In this document: piece after piece, positions 45,195 to 55,879 of the stretch
Numbering within the stretch: the stretch's first letter is position 1
How the letters are laid out: each line of letters opens with the position of its first letter
The notes under the pieces: generated by a model
Database searches by the model: none
Told to the model about the DNA's origin: nothing
The model's input: the letters and a program-made list of their open reading frames with translations, nothing else
Assembly (NCBI GenBank): GCA_020736575.1
Contig: JAGPYM010000044.1
Coordinates: 172,354 to 236,353, forward strand
DNA: 64,000 bases
DNA from: Thelonectria olida
Lineage: Eukaryota > Ascomycota > Sordariomycetes > Hypocreales > Nectriaceae
Direction of reading: 5' to 3'
Made by a program: the position numbers and the translations under genes

Positions 45195-47268
45195 CTACAC
45201 AAACCCCACAAACCGCTCCCTCCCCCTGGGCACAAGCTTCATGGGCACAAACCTTGGCTCGTCATGAAACTTAAGCGTAATCTTCGTGCTGGCCGTCTTC
45301 AACCTCTCCTCCGCCCTTCTCACCGCCTTCTCATACAACATCTGCTTCTTTTTGAACCCCATCCTTCTGACATCGTCATCGCTTGCCCAAGAACTGACAT
45401 CTAGCTCAACTGAGTATCGCTGAAAGATCATCGCGAGGACAGCCACCACCTCCGTCTGAGCGATACGGCGACCGAGACACGAGCGTGGGCCTTCTGAGAA
45501 TGGAATGAAGGACCCGCGCACGGGGCGAAAGAGATTCGCAGCGTTAGAGGTACTTATACTAGCGGCAAAATCATTCTCGTCTTCACCTCCCGGGTCATCA
45601 GGATTTCTCGTGTCTGCTTTTGCGTCGTATCTGAACCACCGCTCTGGTATGAAGTCGTCAAGGTCATTGCCCTTGTTCGTGCGCTCGCTGGGCTTCGTCG
45701 GCCAGTGTTTGGGGTTGCGTTGGACCCCGACGACGTTCAGGCTGATGTAGGTGCCCTTGGGGAGGGTGTATTTCTCACTGTCCGAGGTGATAACTTGGTC
45801 TTGAGTCTTGGTCACATATTTCGGAATGCTGATTACGGGGGGCATGATACGGAGAAGCTCATTAAAGGTCGCACCGACCATGCCGCCCAAGAGCTTGTTG
45901 ATAGCTTCTTCGTAGTTCCATTCGTCGGGATCTCGGGTGCCAAAATTCTCATCAATGTCTTTGTGTAGGCTGACTTGGGAGCCGGGGTTTATGGCTAGGT
46001 GGAGAATGGAAAAGTGGATTGAGTTGGCGGTAGTTTCGTGGCCGGCGAGGAGGAAGATAAAGGTGTTTCCCATGACTTCGGTGTTGGTCAGGGCAGATTG
46101 AGGGAGCTCTGGTTTCTCGGTGGACGATGGACTAGGTCGTAGGGCCTGGGCTTCAGCGGAGGCCATGGCTAGTGCTCTCATGACATCCATTCCGTCGCCA
46201 TGTTCCCCCCGCCGCGTTTCTTCCAGCTTGTCCATGAAGAGCTCTGACATGTACTTCTTCCAATTGGCACAGCTTTCGTGTGCTAGATTGGCAGGTTTCA
46301 GTGGCAATCGCTCTGGTAATGTGTTAGTCTGAAATGGTTAAACGAGGGAACAAACGAACTCAATATCCATTCAGGAACCAGGAGAACCCAAACCACCTTT
46401 TCCAAGAGAGTGCTGAGAGCCCCCTCAAAAGACATGCTATGCCCCTTGGAAGGCTCCAAGCTGTTGTAAACTATCTGTTTGATGTCGTTGCTTTCAGTGG
46501 TCTTCTCTCCAGGCCAAAGCAATCGTAATCCGAACCCAACGCGGCTGATGACATGTAAGGCAAGGCGCATCGCATCTAGCTGCATATCACCAAGCTCAAT
46601 AATGCCCTCTCGATCAGCTTTTCCCATCCATTTTCGCAACATGCTCTTCGCCTGATAGACCGCCTCCTTGAATACCATTGTATTATTTTTCTCGTTAAAA
46701 CATGGAGACAGGACCTTGCGATGAATGCGCCATTCTGGACCCTCAGCGGTGACCAAGTTTCGGCCAAAGATATTGAGGACGGCATATAGGGCGAGGGGTT
46801 TTGGAAATTGCTCACGCCTGGTGCATATTTGGTGGATCACGCTTGGGTCGGACGTGTAGAGGACGATCATACCGGGGGATACAAGCAAGAAATTGTCGCC
46901 GAGCTTCATACCATCGTAGCCAAGTTCCCAAGCCCAATCAGGAGGCATGTAACTGTTCCAATTAGCATCTGTCGAAGCCTCGGATGGTTTGAACTAACTC
47001 AAGCCAGTCCGCCGTCCAAGATTTTGGCAACCTTCGAAGTAGGGGAACCCATAATCGGTGGCCTATAAGCCATATTCGATTGTAGGGAGCACAAGCTGCT
47101 GATAGTCAATGGCAAACTGAAAGAAGCTGGAAGGCTGAACGGACGAGCAACTCGGTACGGAAGACCGGATTGTTTAGCGGCCACGATGTTCGCACGAAGG
47201 TCGACGATATTCTTGTATATGAAGTAGGCTGGAAAGATAACCAGCAGGAAAACGAGAGCGGAGATCAT
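45195..47268 (-). CDS. Cytochrome P450 monooxygenase, 4 exons
   Basis: Membrane-anchored heme monooxygenase of about 643 residues. Exons: 47268-47145, 47095-46999, 46952-46360, 46312-45195. Introns 47144-47096 (GTCCGT), 46998-46953 (GTTAGT...GCTAAT...ACAG) and 46359-46313 (GTTCGT...CTAAC...CCAG) restore family phrases (LPYRVAP, ADWLDYMPPDW, PEWILKRLP). Seen: an N-terminal anchor (MISALVFLLVIFPAYFIY); EWRIHRK in helix C; the I-helix AGHETTAN; ExxR (ELLR); PERW; and the heme loop FSEGPRSCLGRR with the cysteine ligand. An in-frame ATG at 47322 would add 18 residues before the anchor. It is longer than a typical 500-550 residue P450. The substrate is unknown. It lies tail to tail with the multicopper oxidase, which does not prove a shared pathway. 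Confidence 0.92.
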
Positions 47269-48563
47269 AATGTCAAGGAGATGAGACGAGCTCCTAAAAG
47301 TGTAGGAGGGGTAAGTTGCCACCTTGCAAAGACCATCAACGAAGAATATTAAAGCCGCACTCAGCCAAAGCCCGTCTATTTTTATTTTTTATTTTTGGTA
47401 GACATTATGGCTATGATGACCTTTTGCGCCTGGTGGATGAGGCAGATGAGGATAAATGAGGTTGACGTCGTCATCACCACAGTGCCCAATGAGCTTTCCA
47501 GCAGCAAGAAACCCTCTTTGAGCTTAATGGCCTCACTTGAATGGCAGGTGCATGACATGTGAAGGCATGTGACAGTAACACCTGCTGCCAACGTCGTCGA
47601 TCAAAAGCCAGATTGTCGCATATCACCACCAAGTTCCACTGTGCTTGAGCAACCCGATGTGAAACGCGGCCGATACCTTGGAGTCGTGTATCCGGTTTCA
47701 CACCCGGATTGTCGCATTAAGGACTCCAATCCTACGACATGAGCTTAAAGAGCTGTGTCCGAACGCATGGCTGTTCAATTTCTTTTATTCTTTAGATAAT
47801 TATTGACTGGTGCCATCAATAATCCCTGTGGAGCCAATTGTCTGACACAGATCCTGCGTCAGGGTGGCGAGCAACTTATCTCACGAAGGAATCAATATAT
47901 GCACCGTGGAAGAGTGCACGTACCATAAGACAAACCGTGCAACCCTGACGTCAAACTCAACTGATACCCCAGGTTGGGTTGATTGCCACCCCAGATCCTG
48001 CTATTTCACCGCCAAACATGCGTGCCCACGCCGTTACACACCATGTCGTAATCACTGTACCGTCAACGTCAAGTCTCCCGCCGTCAAGCACCTCCTGCCC
48101 TTCGAATAGCCCCACATGCCATTCCAGCACGGAGTAATTGGAAGCCAATGCCGTTTGGTCGGATTTCGATGGTGAGCTCCGGGCCCAGGAGGCCAACGAT
48201 GACTGGTGTGACGATACGGATGAGATCTTCGCGGACGAGTATCCTACGGAGCTGGCGGCTTACTAGGAGTTGGTGAGTTGCCAGCGGCTGTGAGATGCGC
48301 AATGCGAGAGGGGAGGGGTGGATGTGAATTGGTTTGTTTTACCTCTGCCCATCTTGGCTTATGTATATCCTTGTTGGCAATTGATTGGGTTGCACCGTAG
48401 ATACTGGGTTCAGAAACGGGGAGCGTTGATTGTACCTTGGATCAAAGTTTGTTCCATTAGATACTCGTCCAATACTATCCACTACTTTGACGATAATCTC
48501 ACATATGCCACACACGGCACATGACATCTACATGGCGTCGCCCCTCCCTCCCTCTCCGTTGCA
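47269..48563. other. Intergenic region
   Basis: About 1.3 kb between the P450 start and the SOD stop. No supported gene; the small ORFs overlap and lack motifs. Confidence 0.4.
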
Positions 48564-49322
48564 TTATTTCTCGAAGCGCTTGGAGACGGTGCCCCAGTTA
48601 ATGATGTTCCAGATGGCGCTAAAGTACTCGGCCTTGCGGTTCTGGTACTGGAGGTAGTAGGCGTGCTCCCAGGCGTCGATGCCGAGTAGGGGCTCGAGGT
48701 TGCCGGTGACGGGGTCCTGGTTGGCGCGGGTGACGACGCTGAGGGTGCCGGATGTCTTCTCCTTGACGAGCCAGGCCCAGCCGGAGCCCTGGATGCTGGC
48801 GAGGGCCGCGTTGGTCTGCTCCTGGAGGACATCGACGGAGCCGAAGTCCTCTTTGATGGCAGTCAGGAGCTTGCCCCCCGGCCTCCCACCACCACCCTTG
48901 CCTTTAGGGGCGAGGTTCTCCCAGAAGAGCGAGTGGTTGACATGACCGCCGCCGTGGAAGTTGATCAGGGGTGCCTGGGCGACGACGGCCTTTGCGTCGC
49001 CCTTGGCGCTGGCCTCGGCGAAAGCGTCGAGGGCGGCGTTGAAGCCGTTAACATACGCCTGGTGGTGCTTAGAGTGGTGAAGCTCCATGATCTGGCCGGA
49101 GATGTAGGGCTCGAGGGCGCCGTAGTCGTCTGGACGCCCCCGGTCAGTGACTCTGGGTTGGAGAAGAAGCTGGGAGAGGAGAGAAAGCTTACAGGGGAGG
49201 TCGGGTAGGGTGGCCTTGCCGCGAGCGAAGCTGGTCGAGGCCATGACAGCTACGGGCTTGGCAATGCGGGTGCGGAGGCTGGCGCGCAGGACGCGTGAGG
49301 TGCACAGGAGAGTGGGCGACAT
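48564..49322 (-). CDS. sodB: Mn superoxide dismutase, mitochondrial
   Basis: Converts superoxide to hydrogen peroxide and oxygen, most likely in the mitochondrial matrix. About 231 residues. Exons are 49322-49193 and 49129-48564; intron 49192-49130 (GTAAGC...CTGACC...TCCAG) joins LP to YDYGALEPYIS and happens to be an open multiple of three. Seen: an Arg/Ser-rich, acid-free presequence (SRVLRASLRTRIAKPVAVMAS); the first metal His in HHSKHHQAYVNG; the second in HVNHSLFW; Asp and His in GIDAWEHAYYLQY; and a GPNKxxxY-type Fe motif is absent, which favours manganese. An in-frame upstream extension to 49478 is not needed. The symbol follows Aspergillus usage for MnSOD and is a guess at naming only. 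Confidence 0.93.
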   Translation of the reverse strand: MSPTLLCTSRVLRASLRTRIAKPVAVMASTSFARGKATLPDLPCKLSLLSQLLLQPRVTDRGRPDDYGALEPYISGQIMELHHSKHHQAYVNGFNAALDAFAEASAKGDAKAVVAQAPLINFHGGGHVNHSLFWENLAPKGKGGGGRPGGKLLTAIKEDFGSVDVLQEQTNAALASIQGSGWAWLVKEKTSGTLSVVTRANQDPVTGNLEPLLGIDAWEHAYYLQYQNRKAEYFSAIWNIINWGTVSKRFEK

Positions 49323-50726
49323 GGTGATGGCGATAAAGGTGTATTTGGTCGACTTGCAAACTATTGATGTGGGAGTTATTTGTAAGCTCGGCTCTATACC
49401 AACGAATGGAATCAAAGAAAGGAGAATCCATTGCCAGTTGAATTCTACTTCAATCGATGGACGCGGGACGGCGACCAAGTGTTTTTAGAAAGGCGGCGGT
49501 GTTCCAGCGGCGATGATGTCCAAATGGATGGAAGATTCGGGATTGGGCGAGTGCTCAGAAGAAAGCGGAATTGTCAAGCCTGATGAACTCAGCGTTTCGT
49601 CATTCGACTCGGGCGCTTGGCCAACCTTTGGGTGCCTCACAGGGTTTGGGTTTGATGTGAGAGGAACCTACGCCGGACTGGTCAAAACGTGGGCCTGAAC
49701 AAGCAGTTTGTAAGGCCTGCTCGCTCAGGAAGGGCACAGAAGTTCAGTAACCGCTGCCACGTATTGGCGTCGATGCAGCATTGTGAAACTTTATTGTGTC
49801 TCTCAATTGGAATGATGATGTTGAAGAGTCGGGTCGTTCACAGGTCATGGGAAGTGGGAAGTCTGAGGAAGGTATTGAATAAGAAATGGCCTTTAGATTC
49901 AGCCAATTGGTCGAGAATCGTCTTGGGAGTTCAACCCTTCTTGGTCAATTGAAATATGAGATGAAAGTCCTTCACAACTACTGTTCTCCTACCAGCCTCC
50001 ATACTTCTCCCCCCTGAGCCTCCATGACTCTCCAGGTGATCCATTGGCCATTCCCTTGCAGAGAGGAAAGTTTCTCACATCTAAACAAGCTCCAACTCCT
50101 GAAATGTGAGGCGGACGGCAGGGAGGGTCCTGAACGGCTGGTTGAATGGAGTTGAGGCGGCGAGGCGGCTGCCTTGGGGCATAGATCCCTCGGCTGGTTG
50201 CTTCAGCTTTACTCCTCTCGAAATATATGGCAGCAAATGGCTCCGATTCATATGAGTGATGGGGTTCGGAAGGAGAAACCACCGCTCTACTTGAGAGCCA
50301 TACGAAGTTCTCGGTACGATTTTGCGGCCCCATGGTGCCTGCCCTTGAGTGGTTGAATGCTCCAACATCAGAGAGGGCCCAGGAGGAAGCTGGTCCCTAG
50401 GTTGTGGATGCGATACTAATCGCCATGCCTTCATTCAATTTCTCACCACTTCGCAGGTGAAACGGCTCCATCGACACAGAGCATAAGCAACGCCCACACA
50501 ACAGCGCCGATAGACTCGGCCGTCAAATCACCCATCAATCCCAATTTGAGTGCCGCTCTTACGGGCCCGCTCTGTCATATCCGAGGAGGTCGACGATCGA
50601 TCAGTTGTGGTTGATTCTCAAGGCGAAGTCGTTCCTCAGTCGGATATTTACTTCACAGGCGGTTAAAATGCGACTTCCTGAGAAATCCATGTAGATTATT
50701 ATTTTCTCTTCTTTAAATCCATTCAT
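49323..50726. other. Intergenic region
   Basis: About 1.4 kb with no supported gene. The SOD promoter side is at the left. The ORFs at 49989-50434 (minus) have no family features. Confidence 0.4.
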
Positions 50727-50761
50727 AATTGAAAAAAAATTAAAAAAAAAAATTAAAAAAC
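50727..50761 (+). repeat. Poly(A)/AT-rich tract
   Basis: Nearly pure A with scattered T, about 45 bp beyond the stop codon of the following small gene. It reads as a T-rich 3' flank on that gene's strand and may serve transcript termination or processing, or be a simple repeat. Confidence 0.6.
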
Positions 50762-50805
50762 TCGAATTACAGTCCCCAAATCGGGTGTAGCTTTTGTCAT
50801 CTCAG

Positions 50806-51403
50806 CTATTCGGATGCAAGAGTCTTGACGTGCTCAACTTTACCCTCCATCGTCTCTTGCTTATCGGTCCTGCGTGTCATACATGAGCTAACTGCTAGGA
50901 GCCACTTGACCTAGGGCAAGAAATTCACATACCTAGTGCCTACCCTGATGGAAGATTGGATTCTTGCCACGCCGAGCTGATGGACCACGGCGTGTGCTTT
51001 GCCAATCACTTCCATAACATCATCCCATTTACCCTCTAAAATGCCTTTCATCAGCCTCTCTAATTCTAAACTTTATATTTGGTGGCTCTGGGTGTAAGGT
51101 ATTTTTAATTAGAGATGTGGACAACTTACCGATCGTTGTACCACATGAGTGCATGACATATTTCAGCCCACATGTTTTCAAGAAGCGTTCTACCTCTGCG
51201 ACTTCAGCAACGATGGACGCTTTCCCCGTTCCAATCTGTGGTCAGGTATGAGTATTCTTCTTGAACAAAGCAATGTTTAAATAAAGAAAAAGAGGAAGGT
51301 TGCGCAGGGAGAGTTGGGAGTCTAGGGATCAAGAACCTACAGGAACTAGACAGAGGTCAGCGTAGCACGCTGGTGGAGTGGAGAGCTGGTTGTAATCCAT
51401 CAT
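50806..51403 (-). CDS. ECM15/UPF0045 (thiamine-binding-fold) small protein, 4 short exons
   Basis: A gene of only 111 residues split into exons 51403-51341, 51235-51130, 51035-50933 and 50869-50806. All introns have clear signals: 51340-51237 (GTAGGT...CTGACC...CACAG), 51129-51036 (GTAAGT...TTTTAG), 50932-50870 (GTATGT...CGCAG). The joined protein reads YADLCLVPIGTGKASIVAEV, LKYVMHSCGTTIEGKWDDV, AHAVVHQLGVARIQSSIRVGT, ending TLASE. These are the hallmarks of the UPF0045 family (yeast Ecm15, bacterial MTH1187/YkoF-like proteins), ferredoxin-like folds that bind thiamine or related ligands as dimers or tetramers. The length matches Ecm15 (about 104). A second ATG directly follows the first. Cytosolic. 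Function in fungi is poorly known. Confidence 0.9.
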
Positions 51404-52316
51404 TTTATCGCCAGAAAATGGCATAGAGTAAGGGCTAGACAAGGCTTAATAATCTTAGAAAAATCAGAGAATATGTTGATCTCAGGATTGATGAGGTGCG
51501 CACTTGAATCTTATGTGTGGATTTGCCTGGCGCAAAATTACCAGCCGCGCTTGCGGTTGTAGTGGCAAATGGATGATTTGATTATAGAGCCGCTGATGCG
51601 AGAATGATATAATGGGGAAAAGCTTATTTGCGATCCTAGCTACGCAACCTAAGAGGAGAACGTTTACGTCACCTCGCATTAATGCAACATTTACTAGGTC
51701 TGAGGCTATATGTAAGGGATTAGCGTGAAGCGACTCTGTGTTAATTAAGAATTCCTTTCCCTTTAGATCTCTACCTCTTGTAATCTGTATGGCACTTGCA
51801 TTACTTTTGTCAGACAAAGGAGGAACGTCTCGCCGATATGGCTTAGGAAGTCGGGGCAAAAGGCAGGAAACCCCGCATTCCCAACAACACAGACACCATC
51901 AGAACAACAGGTTGATCACGGCACAATTGATCAGTTGAATGACCTCTCTGTGAGGTGCATACCATTATAAATTTCCTGCGATAACTTCACTATTGACCCC
52001 TTCAACTCGGGCCGCTAGTTTTCTCCGCGTGAGTCCGAAAACTAGATATCAATACAACCGCAAGGCCTAATATTTGCCACAAAATGCGTGCTCCCGCATC
52101 TACAAACATTTGCAGTAAATAGCACCTATATATAAATAGCCTTCCTTTGTGCCTTCCGTAGTGCGCCGTCTCGCGTTCTTGCCGCGAGTTCTGAAGTTAC
52201 GGGGTCCCGCGAACCTAGGTGCTCCATTATAGTAGCACGGGGTCGGCGGCTGGATAGGATAGGGGAGTCTAAGGCAGCCCTATTCTTTTAGTGTCGTCGA
52301 CGCTTGGGAGTCTTGG
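51404..52316. other. Intergenic region
   Basis: About 900 bp, partly AT-rich (TATATATAAATAG near 52130). No supported gene. Confidence 0.4.
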
Positions 52317-53341
52317 CTAATGGTGGCTGTGGAGTCCACGTTTGGTTGTGACAAACTGAGACCGGTCGATCGTGGGGAAGTACTGCAACAGGAGGGAGTT
52401 TAGCGCTAAGACGATGGAGAGAAGACTCGCGACAATACGACCCGACGAGACGTGACCCAGCCCGGAAAACATAAAGATGGCCAAGGAGGCGAGGACGAGC
52501 GAGCTCACAACTTCAGGCCATGGAGGGGGGATCCCTGGCTCTTAAGCAAGGTGGAAGGGGAATGGACATGTCTCAACGTAGGAACGAAGCACTGCAGAGA
52601 GTGCAATGGATGATAGGGCTTTTAAGGCGGGACCAGGAGTGCCTTGGAGTTGGTGAGCCTTCCTTCTTTTCCTTAGTGTTCCGGACCGAAACGTGCCAAA
52701 GCTCAAAGATAGGTTGTGAGGAGCAAGGAAACGTATTGCACTTACTTTTCGCGGGATCGTGGGGGGAGAGACTCAAACTCTTCTCTTGTAATGATCGTTA
52801 ATGGTCGACTGACGAGCGATGGAGAGGGGCCATCAGACGAGACACGGAGATATTTGGAATGATCTGGGCTGGGGCTCCGGTTCAGCCAACGGTGTTGAAG
52901 GTGGCTTCGTGACGATGAGAGACGGCAGTCGAGGGCGATGAGATGGTTATCGGGAAGTAGGAGCTCGTGGTCGAGGTCGTCGAGGAAGCCGGGGGGAAGA
53001 CGAAGGTTCGTCCGATGCTTATCGTAATGTTTGAGCTCTGGTGGCAAGCGCAGCTCAATATTTAGTTTCTGACGCCAGCGACTGTGCGGGCTCGACCATG
53101 GCGGCGGGTGGGCGTTGTTAGTGGCCTCCACAGCGGCGCTTCTGGTTGTCGACGTTGTGGCTATGGTCGCGAAACTCGTCAGGGGTGAGATCAGGAAGCT
53201 TTCGTCACCCAGATCTGAAGACTGGCCAGCGATGCTATCGCCGGTGTGGACTTTGGCAGCGGTTGCGGTTGTGGCTGTGGCGATGGATGGAGGTGTGCGT
53301 GTGCACTTACGTGTACATGTGCACACGTTTGTGCTTGACAC
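52317..53341 (-). CDS. Hypothetical protein with C-terminal membrane segments
   Basis: The minus frame 53341-52742 has protein-like content in its second half (ELRLPPELKHYDKHRTNLRLPPGFLDDLDHELLLPDNHLIALDCRL ... SRPLTIITREEFESLPPRS) and ends at a GTAAGT donor. Further on, 52508-52317 encodes two hydrophobic segments (SSLVLASLAIFMFSGLGHV and IVASLLSIVLALNSLLLQYF) and a stop. A single membrane protein is plausible, but I could not find an acceptor that joins both in frame, and the N-terminal 60 residues look like low-complexity translation. The 5' end could lie upstream to about 53640. No family recognised. Confidence 0.4.
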
Positions 53342-53355
53342 ACATGTGTGCAGTT
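53292..53355. repeat. Alternating TG/CA tract with short palindromes
   Basis: A stretch of mostly alternating purine-pyrimidine (GTGTGCGTGTGCAC, TGTACATGTGCACACG, CACACATGTGTG) with self-complementary parts. Such DNA can adopt Z-form or hairpins. It overlaps the presumed 5' part of the hypothetical gene. Confidence 0.5.
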
Positions 53356-55879
53356 GTCAACGTGAACGTTTTGTTGTTGATGTCGCTGGTGGGGGTTCTG
53401 GAAGAGGCTTCCGGCACGAGAGCACAGCGTCTCGGTTTCGAGGAAGGTCTGATTGTCCTCCATGCGGTCGTCGAGGTGGTCCTCGCCGTCGACGTCGGGT
53501 GCAATGCCTCGTCGTGGCAGTCTGTCTTTGATCCACTGGGGGGGACTGGAGAGAGGTGTTACGTTCCCACGATCTCCCTGGCCCATGGTAACCCTTGTTT
53601 TGTGTCAAGTTTCGGTCGATATCACATACTGCACCCCTGCTCACAGAGGGTCGACATTGTCTTGGCGATGTCGCCCGTCTTGGCGTGGTTCTCCCGCGGG
53701 CCGCACGGATGCCGCGTGGGTGTTCAGTAAGGCCGGAGGATGTAGATTGTGGCTGTGGGACTGGCCGACATAGTCTGCTCGGTGAGTTGCGAGGGAAGAC
53801 GAGGCCTGGAGGAAAGGGGTGGTTCGGGAATCGGCACCAGGTCGTTCAGTTTATCTTGTCCCAGAGTTCCCGGTACCTTAGTCCCCTAACTATCTATGGA
53901 CTAGTGGAGGAACTAAATGAGGATCTCAGGCTTTGAAACTTGATCCTTGAACGCGTACAGGAAATATCAACTCCAAAAACACCGGATTTTCCGTCAAACC
54001 ATGTTGAGCTTTTGTGTGCCCAATTCCGCCACAATAACACGCGAAAGCCGTAGCAGGCAACGGCCACTTCGGTGCGTATCAGGAATCCAGAGCAGAACTA
54101 ACACGTCATATCCTAGACATCAACAGCTCTCAATCATACCATGCAGCTGAGGGTACGAAGTTAAGATACGAAAATAGGCCTAGGGTTGAACGAACCCCCC
54201 GTTGTACCCCTGAGCGAGAGTTTGCCAAATCAACTGACAAGTGTTAGCACCAATGTGGTCTTTGTTCTAGAACGAGCGTTGCCTCATCATTACAACACCG
54301 TCATCAATGTGCGCAATTTCTGCTACACGCCAAGCATGGATCTCGCCAAGGATACAAACCACTCAATCCACTCGACTGAATGCCTTAATTGAGTTGAACT
54401 GACCTGATCAATGATGGTCTCTCATAGAGTTGATCAATTGCAAGTCAAATTGAGTTGAACGGATGTACGTTAAAAGTACGTTAAACTTCAAATGGAGCTC
54501 CTTCCACCCGCGCTCGTCCGCCACCATTTCTTCAGACCGCGTGGTTATCCATAATATATCGTCTGGCGCCTCGTCACTGCTAATTTTCTCAACGGGAAGA
54601 AGCAATACATTTAGATCGTCGATTGCTCCAGCCCGTAACCAAGACCTCAAAACTTCGTACATCTGCTGCAAATAACCTCTCGCACGCTATTGATATCGGC
54701 TGAATTGTAAGGAATTTAAGCGCCATTCGTGAAAAACGAGGATATTGTTGTCTGCGTTGGTGCCAATATGATATTCGGTCTCTAATATTGTTGTCCCCGT
54801 CCTCCTAAGTGGACTGCTATAATTCGAGCTCGTTAATGTCCTCATTAATGTGTTTAATAGACGAAGAAGCTTCCCCTTTTACCACACTGCATCTGGAGAT
54901 AGTTTAAGTGCCCTTACAACACGCTTGAAATGGGTTGTAGTACTTCCTCTGCTGTTTCGCACCTGGTTTGTCACGGGACTTCATACAATCTTAAGGTGAC
55001 TATATTCCGTTTCCCATACTTCTCGAACCATCTGCTTCGCCTTAGTGACCCATTTCGTGTTATCTACCAGCTCAGGCGAGGCTGAAGGAGTTTTACTCCC
55101 TTGCTTCTAAATATGGGTAAGAGACTCCCGGTCATACCGACATTAAATCGCAAGCAGCAATCACCCTATCAATTTGAATGTGAATAGGTACAGATGTTAG
55201 TAATGATCACTTGACTGTTTCAGGGGATCAGTCAGTGTTCCGCCAGCAAATACAATTTCTCCTCGCTGAGTTCCGTACCATCCATTACCCTCCGACGAGC
55301 CCACCTTAGAATAGTGCAGCACGATTCCAACAACCTTCTCACAACTCGAAAAGCAACCCCAGATACCGGTTTATCATAAGAGCCCATAATCAAACCTGCA
55401 AGAGGTGGCGCGGGATGTGGGACGAGTTGGCACTAGAGGACAGTGGCCCCTTGAGTTCTGAACTCGGGGGCTAGGAATCCCATCGTTCAAAGATCAATTT
55501 CGTTAGCCGAGACTTCACAGACCAATGTACACAGAACCACGGAGGAACGGACGAGACTCATTCCTCTGAACCATGGCCTGGGGCTCTATCACACCATTAC
55601 GTCTATATCACGATCACCATCGCAATGATCACCATTGACATCGTTCGAATTTCGGCAAACGCGGCAGAAGTAACGTTTTCGCTACTGGCACCAGAATCCG
55701 ATCTCGTTGTCGAGTTCACGATGATGCTTCTCATATTAAAGTATTGTTCCGAACAAATGTTAAGAATCTTCACGAAGCGAAGCTCACCCTTCAAATTTTG
55801 TACTCGGCATCCACTGCTCAAGCATCCAGCTTCCGCCTATCCTCCACTTCAACACCCGTGCCATAGTCCTCCTCTCCCA
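53342..55879. other. Gene-poor region with possible transposon traces
   Basis: About 2.5 kb. On the minus strand between about 55100 and 54400 scattered protein-like pieces occur (PELVDNTKWVTKAKQMVREVWETEYSHLK near 55070; DDLNVLLLPVEKISSDEAPDDILWITTRSEEMV near 54600) separated by stops. They may be remnants of a transposon or gene but match nothing I can name. Plus-strand ORFs at 53115-53936 appear to be non-coding. Confidence 0.35.

Noticed and set aside
53115..53936. Overlapping plus-strand ORFs
   Set aside because: They are antisense shadows of a minus-strand frame in GC-rich sequence and contain no domain.
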